DNA of 64,000 nt from Paenibacillus sp. XY044 (GTDB taxonomy: Bacteria > Bacillota > Bacilli > Paenibacillales > Paenibacillaceae). The DNA lies in the NCBI RefSeq assembly GCF_002257645.1, contig NZ_NQMO01000003.1, forward strand, positions 620,001-684,000. The letters are read 5' to 3'. The notes beneath the pieces are model-generated. The model made no database searches. It was not told where the DNA came from and saw only the letters and a program-made list of their open reading frames with translations. Numbering within the stretch: position 1 is the stretch's first letter; every line of letters starts with the position of its first letter. Made by a program: the position numbers and the translations under genes. Below, piece by piece: positions 59,436 through 64,000 of the stretch.

Positions 59436-60371
59436 ATGTCTAAATTGATGCAAGCAGCTCAAATCCATGAATATGGCGGTCCGGATGTCTTGAAAATTGG
59501 AGAAGTAGAGGTGCCTCAACCGAAAACGGGCGAAGTGCTTGTCCGCATCGTATACGCTGCCGTGATTCCGTTGGACTACAAAATTCGTAACGGCTGGGTT
59601 CAGGATGTATTCCCAGTTACATTTCCCTACATCCCGGGATTCTACGCTTCCGGGCACATCGAAGCGGTAGGTCCCGATGTTACGGCGTTCAAGCCGGGTG
59701 ATCGCGTATTCGGAACCGTGAAGGGGGGCTATGCCGAATACGCGATTGCAATCGCCAACGATTTGGTTAGCATGCCGGATCATTTATCCTATGAAGATGC
59801 AGCAACGATCAAGGCTGGAGCGGAAACGGCTTGGAAAGCATTGTTTACGGAAGGCGAGCTTGAGCCCGGCCAAACGGTTCTGATTCATGCAGCAGCAGGG
59901 GGCGTGGGACAGTTTGCTGTTCAACTAGCCAAGTGGAAGGGAGCAACTGTGATCGGTACAGCTTCAACGGCCAATCTCGATTTTGTTAAATCCTTGGGGG
60001 CGGATCAGGTCATCGACTATACGACAACCCGGTTCGAGGAGGCTGTTCCCCATGTAGATCTCATCGTAGATTCCGTTGGCGGGGATACGGAAACTCGTTC
60101 CTGGTCTGTGCTCAAACGAGGCGGAATATTGGTTTCACTCACCCAGCCGCCATCCGCGGAAGCTGCTAAAGAGCATGGCGTTACTGCCAAGTTCAACACC
60201 AAGTTTCCAACGCCTGAAGATTCGGAGACGATCGCAAGGATGATTGCAGACGGGAAGCTGAAAGTCTCGATCGAAACCATTTTTCCGCTGAGCCAAGCTA
60301 AGAGCGCACTAGAGAAAAGCGAAACCGGACATGGGCGCGGTAGAATTTTACTCGGCGTTAGCTCTAGTTAA
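59436..60371 (+). CDS. NADP-dependent MDR oxidoreductase (quinone reductase-like)
   Basis: 311 residues. MQAAQIHEYGGPDVLKIGEV, the GFYASGHIEAVGPDVTAFKP GroES-like motifs, and LIHAAAGGVGQFAVQLAKWK (about 149-168) as the NADPH loop identify a zinc-free MDR reductase. It probably reduces quinones or enals. TAAGGAGA precedes the ATG. Same family as the gene at 31690, but not a close copy. Confidence 0.88.
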   Translation: MSKLMQAAQIHEYGGPDVLKIGEVEVPQPKTGEVLVRIVYAAVIPLDYKIRNGWVQDVFPVTFPYIPGFYASGHIEAVGPDVTAFKPGDRVFGTVKGGYAEYAIAIANDLVSMPDHLSYEDAATIKAGAETAWKALFTEGELEPGQTVLIHAAAGGVGQFAVQLAKWKGATVIGTASTANLDFVKSLGADQVIDYTTTRFEEAVPHVDLIVDSVGGDTETRSWSVLKRGGILVSLTQPPSAEAAKEHGVTAKFNTKFPTPEDSETIARMIADGKLKVSIETIFPLSQAKSALEKSETGHGRGRILLGVSSS

Positions 60372-60441
60372 AATCAAATCAGACCATTCGATTTATCATC
60401 ATCCATGATCCTAAAAAAGCGTTACTTTATACGGTGTCAAA

Positions 60442-60470
60442 TTGCATAAATGCATTTAATCATGTATAAT
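60442..60470 (+). promoter_or_regulatory. SigA promoter of the antiporter gene
   Basis: TTGCAT (60442-60447) and TATAAT (60465-60470) with a 17-base spacer. The RNA must cross both downstream hairpins before the start codon at 60620. Confidence 0.75.
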
Positions 60471-60500
60471 AAAAGAAATTCATACATCGGAACACCGGAG

Positions 60501-60566
60501 GAGCCTGTCACGACAGGCTCTTTCTGCGTTTTTTTAGGAGAGCCCTGTCGTTGACGGGCTCTTTTT
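60501..60566 (+). ncRNA. Tandem terminator-like hairpins in the antiporter leader
   Basis: Hairpin 1: GAGCCTGT-CACG-ACAGGCTC (60501-60520), followed by TTTCTGCGTTTTTTT. Hairpin 2: GAGCCC-T-GTC (60540-60549) with GAC-GGGCTC (60553-60561), followed by TTTTT. The two are similar in sequence (GAGCC-TGTC ... GAC-GGCTC) and look like a duplicated terminator. They lie within the transcript of the antiporter gene, so they could work as an attenuator. No known riboswitch aptamer was recognised in front of them. Confidence 0.6.
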
Positions 60567-60619
60567 GTGCCTTTTTCCGGTTATGAATGGTAGTGGTCAA
60601 ATCCAAAGGAGGCGCTTAA

Positions 60620-61795
60620 ATGTTGGAAATCATGCTCTATCTTGCGATTATTTTGCTCGCCACCAAGCTGCTTGGCGACTTATTCGTTAGGCTCGGTCAA
60701 CCTGCCGTTCTGGGAAAGCTCCTGGCCGGCATTCTCGTCGGCCCCGCTGTGCTTGGCTGGATTCATCCGAACGAATTTATATCTATTTTCTCTGAGATCG
60801 GCGTATTGCTGCTCATGTTTATGGCAGGTCTGGAAACGGATTTGGATCAGCTTCGAAAAAATTGGAAGTCGGCGTTCGCCGTAGCGGTTGGAGGAATTAT
60901 ACTGCCGTTTATCGGCGGCTATGGAGCTGCTTCCGTCTTTGGCCTGAGCAATAACCAGGGACTTTTCCTAGGCTTGCTTCTTTGTGCCACTTCGGTTAGC
61001 ATTTCCGTTCAGACTCTGAAAGAAATGGACCGGCTGAACACGCGGGAAGGCACAACGATCCTGGGTGCAGCGGTTGTGGATGATGTGATCGTCGTCGTCA
61101 TGCTGGCCGTCATGATGAGCCTGCTTGGCACGGGGCACGACGTATCCCTTGGTCTGCTCATCGGCAAAAAGCTGCTGTTTTTTATCGTTGCCATCGCTGT
61201 CGGCTGGCTGGCCGTCCCTTGGTTTTTAAAGCTTTTCGCACCGCTGCGGGTTACCGAGTCCGTCATCAGCGGAGCGCTTATCGTATGCTTTGCCCTATCG
61301 TATTTTGCCGATCTTATGGGTGTGGCCGCGATTATCGGTGCTTTTGCAGCCGGCATTGCCGTTTCCCAGACTCCTTTCAAGCATGATGTGGAGGACCGTG
61401 TGGAGCCGGTGGCGTATTCCATCTTCGTTCCCGTGTTTTTCGTCAGCATCGGTCTTAACATTACGTTTGAAGGTGCTGCTAACCAATTGGTATTCATGGG
61501 ATTCATTACGGTCGTGGCCATTCTGACCAAGCTTCTTGGCGGCGGGCTGGGAGCCAAACTCACCGGATTTAACGGCCGTTCATCGCTGGCGATCGGGGCT
61601 GGAATGATATCACGCGGGGAGGTAGCCCTCATTATAGCGGCAACGGGTTTGGAGTCAGGACTGCTGCAGCAAAAATACTTTACCTCCGTTGTCATTGTCG
61701 TGATTTTGACGACGCTTGTCACGCCGCCTTTGTTGAAGACGTTATTTTCGGGCGGAAAAAAGAGTGGAAACCAAGCGTTAAAGGAGAATAGGTAG
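60620..61795 (+). CDS. CPA2-family cation/proton antiporter (GerN/NapA-like)
   Basis: 391 residues and about twelve helices. FSEIGVLLLMFMAGLETDLD (helices 2-3) and GAAVVDDVIVVVMLAVM with the conserved DD pair in helix 5 are diagnostic of CPA2 Na+(K+)/H+ antiporters. PVFFVSIGLNITF and GMISRGEVALII occur in the later helices. It probably exports Na+ or K+ for pH homeostasis. AAAGGAGG precedes the ATG. No soluble KTN domain is present. Confidence 0.9.
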   Translation: MLEIMLYLAIILLATKLLGDLFVRLGQPAVLGKLLAGILVGPAVLGWIHPNEFISIFSEIGVLLLMFMAGLETDLDQLRKNWKSAFAVAVGGIILPFIGGYGAASVFGLSNNQGLFLGLLLCATSVSISVQTLKEMDRLNTREGTTILGAAVVDDVIVVVMLAVMMSLLGTGHDVSLGLLIGKKLLFFIVAIAVGWLAVPWFLKLFAPLRVTESVISGALIVCFALSYFADLMGVAAIIGAFAAGIAVSQTPFKHDVEDRVEPVAYSIFVPVFFVSIGLNITFEGAANQLVFMGFITVVAILTKLLGGGLGAKLTGFNGRSSLAIGAGMISRGEVALIIAATGLESGLLQQKYFTSVVIVVILTTLVTPPLLKTLFSGGKKSGNQALKENR

Positions 61796-61870
61796 ATGGA
61801 ACCTTCAGCGGCTGGAAGATAACTTTGGAGGTCCCCCTAAGGAACTTGATAAGGCTTAAAATTTGTGTCG

Positions 61871-61910
61871 AAAAAAACGATCCCCGCTTGTTGGCGGGGA
61901 TCGTTTCGGT
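61871..61910 (-). terminator. Terminator of the ABC-F gene
   Basis: AAACGATCCCCGC (61875-61887) and GCGGGGATCGTTT (61894-61906) make a 13-bp stem. On the minus strand the T run TTTTTTTCG follows the stem, which suits the gene that ends at 61940; it could also act weakly on the plus strand. Confidence 0.85.
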
Positions 61911-61939
61911 TGCAATCAGGATGACATGCAGCTAATGGC

Positions 61940-63403
61940 TTATTTGATAAGTCGAAGCTGCTGGTTTTCAATGGAATAAACATGATCCGCCACGCGCTCA
62001 ATAAATACGCGATCATGGGATACGAGGATAACGGTACCTTCGTACCCTTTTAAAAAACGTTCCAGCGCTTCGATGCAGAACACATCCAAAAAATTCGTCG
62101 GCTCATCTAATACCAGCACATTGTATCTGCCCAAAAACAGTCGGCATAGTACGAGACGAATCGCTTCGCCTCCGCTGACATGGCGGATATTCTTTCGCAA
62201 ATCATTTCCTGTAAAGCCCATTGCGTGCAGGACGGAGCGGATTTTGCTTTCGTCATAATCGCTTCGTTCCTTCATATAAGCCAGCACGGATTCGTCCTTA
62301 TCGAACTGATATCCCATTTGCTCGTAAGAGCCGATCAAGGCTTTAGGGGATAGGGTGATGCCTTCTCCTTGCTGCAAAATGTGGCGGAGGAGCGTCGTTT
62401 TCCCTGAACCGTTACTACCGGTTATGGCATTGGTGCTCCCTAATGGGAGCTGAAAGCTTACATCTCTGAAGAGGATTTTGTCTCCAGCCATCAGCGTCAA
62501 TCGGTCGGCCATGATCGGATACTTATTGTGCAGCTGCAGTGATGGCGGCTGATGAAAATGAAGGCTTTGTTCTTGAGCCGGGGCTTCCACAGTTTCAAGC
62601 TGCCCGGCCCGCTTTTCAATGGATTTGGCTGCCCGCTGAACTGCTTTTTGGCTCGTATCTTTGGATTTGGTCATAAACATTTTGTTTGCCTTGGCTTTTG
62701 CTTCTCTCTTGGACATTTGTCCATTGGCCTGGGCAATTTTTTCTGCCTTTTTCATTTTTTCATCGGCGGCCTTCGTAAGTCGGTTTTTTTCTTTCATATA
62801 CTTCTCATGCTGTTCCAACTGCTGCTCACGCTGGAGCTCTTTTTGGGACACGTAATCCGAGTAGTTTCCTGTATATTCCGTGATATGTCCATCCTCGATC
62901 TCCCAAATTTTCGTGACGAGTGCATCTAATACAAAGCGGTCATGACTGACAAGCAAGAGCGCTCCGTAATAGTATTTCATTTCTTCGATGAAAAACCGTG
63001 TTCCGGCTTCATCCAAATGGGTGGTCGGTTCGTCGATCAATAATCCTTCATGGTAGCTTGAGAGAAGCCCTGCCAGTTTTAGACGCGTTTGCTCACCACC
63101 GCTCAGCTGTTCGACATCCGTTGGAGGGACCGAAAGCTTGCTCAGCATTTCATCATCCGCTTCCATTTCTGCAGGTACGGCCATTTGTTCGAACGAGGCA
63201 AAATCCGCCTGACGGTGAACTTGACCTTTCTCCGGTTGGATCTGCCCAGCCATGAGCTTCAATAACGTACTTTTTCCGGCTCCGTTTTTGCCAACGATTC
63301 CGATCCGATCAAACTGGTGTACTGCCAGCCGAGGGATATCCAATATCATCTGATCCAAATAAGACAATTCAATGTTCATTAACTCTATGCATACTTTTTC
63401 CAT
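61940..63403 (-). CDS. ABC-F ribosome protection protein (Vga/Msr/Lsa type)
   Basis: 487 residues with two ATP-binding domains and no membrane helix. Domain 1: GKNGAGKSTLLKL, LSGGEQTRLKLAGLL, LLIDEPTTHLD. Domain 2: GSNGSGKTTLL, VSGGEAIRLVLCRLFLG, VLVLDEPTNFLD. The linker (about 190-290) is a long Lys/Glu/Ala-rich helical pair (EKYMKEKNRLTKAADEK), the antibiotic-resistance domain that reaches the ribosomal drug site. Length and linker fit the resistance-type ABC-F group (about 490-550) rather than EttA-like housekeeping factors. A long leader with an encoded peptide and terminators supports antibiotic-induced expression. Which drugs are covered is not known. GGAGGG precedes the ATG on the minus strand. 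Confidence 0.87.
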   Translation of the reverse strand: MEKVCIELMNIELSYLDQMILDIPRLAVHQFDRIGIVGKNGAGKSTLLKLMAGQIQPEKGQVHRQADFASFEQMAVPAEMEADDEMLSKLSVPPTDVEQLSGGEQTRLKLAGLLSSYHEGLLIDEPTTHLDEAGTRFFIEEMKYYYGALLLVSHDRFVLDALVTKIWEIEDGHITEYTGNYSDYVSQKELQREQQLEQHEKYMKEKNRLTKAADEKMKKAEKIAQANGQMSKREAKAKANKMFMTKSKDTSQKAVQRAAKSIEKRAGQLETVEAPAQEQSLHFHQPPSLQLHNKYPIMADRLTLMAGDKILFRDVSFQLPLGSTNAITGSNGSGKTTLLRHILQQGEGITLSPKALIGSYEQMGYQFDKDESVLAYMKERSDYDESKIRSVLHAMGFTGNDLRKNIRHVSGGEAIRLVLCRLFLGRYNVLVLDEPTNFLDVFCIEALERFLKGYEGTVILVSHDRVFIERVADHVYSIENQQLRLIK

Positions 63404-63454
63404 GTTTCGTACCCTCCGAATGATGGTGTCATTGTTTTTCCGGTCATACCAAAA

Positions 63455-63480
63455 ATCACAGGCAATCTGCCTGTGATTCA
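63455..63480 (-). terminator. Second terminator-like hairpin in the ABC-F leader
   Basis: AATCACAGGCA and TGCCTGTGATT are perfect 11-base arms with an ATC loop. On the minus strand TTTTTGG follows, a short T run, about 50 bases before the start codon. It could be an attenuator terminator. Confidence 0.7.
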
Positions 63481-63584
63481 GAGTAAAGGGAAGAAGACCC
63501 GTCCTAATTCAAAATAGGGGGTGGAGGTAGGTAGCCGTCATTAAATAAACCTTCCGTTTGCCTTATGAAGGGGAATGATCCCAA

Positions 63585-63616
63585 TAAAAAAGAAAGGCAG
63601 AAGGATCTGCCTTTCT
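63585..63616 (-). terminator. Strong attenuator terminator in the ABC-F leader
   Basis: AGAAAGGCAG (63591-63600) and CTGCCTTTCT (63607-63616) are perfect arms; on the minus strand TTTTTT(A)TT follows. It lies inside the transcript, between the leader peptide and the gene, so it must be overcome for expression. Confidence 0.85.
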
Positions 63617-63678
63617 ACAAATGCGAAATGATATGCGCAAATGAAGATTATTAAAAAAGGACAGACTTATCCCGTTTA

Positions 63679-63729
63679 CTCTGTAAACACAAACAGAGCC
63701 TTTGAACGTATTTAATTACTTGTTCAAAG
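63679..63729 (-). ncRNA. Leader hairpins overlapping the ABC-F leader peptide
   Basis: On the minus strand CTTTGAAC (63729-63722) pairs with GTTCAAAG (63707-63700), with the peptide's last codons and stop in and near the loop. CTCTGT (63698-63693) pairs with ACAGAG (63684-63679) right after. A ribosome stalled on the peptide would break the first hairpin, which is the usual switch of ribosome-mediated attenuation. Confidence 0.6.
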
Positions 63730-63760
63730 TCCGGAATCGAAGTCTCATTGCGTGTGTCAC
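63716..63760 (-). CDS. 14-residue leader peptide of the ABC-F gene
   Basis: On the minus strand AAGGAGGA lies 10 bases before GTG 63760, and the frame reads MTHAMRLRFRTLNK and stops at TAA 63716. The peptide is rich in Arg, which is common in leaders on which macrolide- or lincosamide-bound ribosomes stall. It precedes two leader hairpins and a terminator. A later ATG in frame gives 10 residues but lacks a ribosome site. Confidence 0.65.
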   Translation of the reverse strand: MTHAMRLRFRTLNK

Positions 63761-63802
63761 TTCTTAATAATCCTCCTTCAAGATAATGAAAATACACTGC
63801 AT

Positions 63803-63831
63803 ATTGTAGGGGGTATTTCAGCATAAGTCAA
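63803..63831 (-). promoter_or_regulatory. SigA promoter of the ABC-F leader
   Basis: On the minus strand TTGACT (63831-63826) and TACAAT (63808-63803) are 17 bases apart. The transcript begins near 63796, so the leader is almost 400 bases long. Confidence 0.8.
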
Positions 63832-64000
63832 CCGGAGGCCGAACCGCAGAATGGATTGCGATTCGTATACCTAATTCATATTGTGCTGGCCGTTGGGTCA
63901 GGCTGCTATTACTATAGTGTTAGAAAATCATTGCCGGATTTCGGACTTTTCCCCGGTATTATCATCCTTCGCACCGGTTTTCGACGATCAAGGATGCCGG
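63832..64000 (+). other. Right-edge segment, no gene identified
   Basis: One plus-strand frame is open from about 63802 to the window end and includes a hydrophobic stretch (FVYLIHIVLAVGSGCYYYS), but it has no convincing start or ribosome site and is cut by the edge. It may be chance or the start of a membrane protein. Confidence 0.2.

Noticed and set aside
60501..60566. Simple terminator pair for the gene upstream
   Set aside because: A good promoter lies between the reductase gene and the hairpins, so they belong to the antiporter leader; they may still also stop upstream transcripts.
61009..61722. A 237-codon open frame on the minus strand
   Set aside because: Opposite the antiporter gene; Thr/Ser/Ala-rich with no domain.

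Overview
The window looks like a chromosomal stretch of a moderately GC-rich, low-salt-type Bacillota, most likely Paenibacillus or a close relative. The reasons are strong Shine-Dalgarno sites (GGAGG type), SigA promoters with near-consensus -35/-10 boxes, classical 19-bp Fur boxes, many intrinsic terminators, LplB/LplC-type sugar ABC transporters without their own ATPase, 7TM-DISM hybrid kinases and a GH42 galactosidase. No rRNA, tRNA, CRISPR array, insertion sequence or phage was seen. The genus call is inference.

Layout. 1-2.8 kb: a Cdd1-like helix-hairpin-helix protein (cut by the left edge), an acetyltransferase, and a WYL regulator divergent from a RibD/DHFR-like reductase. 3.0-8.9 kb: assimilatory nitrate uptake and reduction. 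A NarK/NasA transporter diverges from nasB-nasC, and both transcripts carry what look like ANTAR-type antitermination leaders (two hexaloop hairpins, the second overlapping a terminator). 9-11.6 kb: an SDR reductase, then a MerR regulator with a paired SMR efflux pump. 11.8-17.6 kb: a LacI regulator and an ABC sugar importer ending in a PHP-domain hydrolase. 17.8-23 kb: an acetyltransferase, then a YiiX-like hydrolase, a dual-transmitter hybrid kinase and a NarL-type regulator, all overlapping.

23.2-26.7 kb: three consecutive genes that I cannot assign, including two membrane-linked proteins and a beta-rich protein. This is the best candidate for an undescribed system. 26.9-32.7 kb: a putative haem membrane protein, a MalT-type STAND regulator and a small operon with an MDR-type reductase.

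32.8-50 kb: a large Fur-controlled carboxylate siderophore locus. It has a Btr-like AraC/binding-protein fusion, a LuxR-type orphan regulator, a diaminobutyrate aminotransferase, three IucA/IucC NIS synthetases, a FhuF-like reductase, an MFS exporter, an RraA-like aldolase, an NtaA-like flavin monooxygenase, and an uptake lipoprotein with two FecCD permeases. There is no decarboxylase, no amine N-hydroxylase and no local ATPase, so the product is probably a diaminobutyrate-containing polycarboxylate.

50.1-53.1 kb: an AraC regulator divergent from a GH42 beta-galactosidase. 53.2-60.4 kb: small stress or redox genes and several MarR/ArsR regulators, including one frameshifted aldo/keto reductase. 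60.4-61.8 kb: a CPA2 cation/proton antiporter behind two tandem hairpins. 61.9-63.8 kb: an ABC-F ribosome-protection gene whose long leader encodes a 14-residue peptide and terminators, as expected for antibiotic-responsive attenuation.
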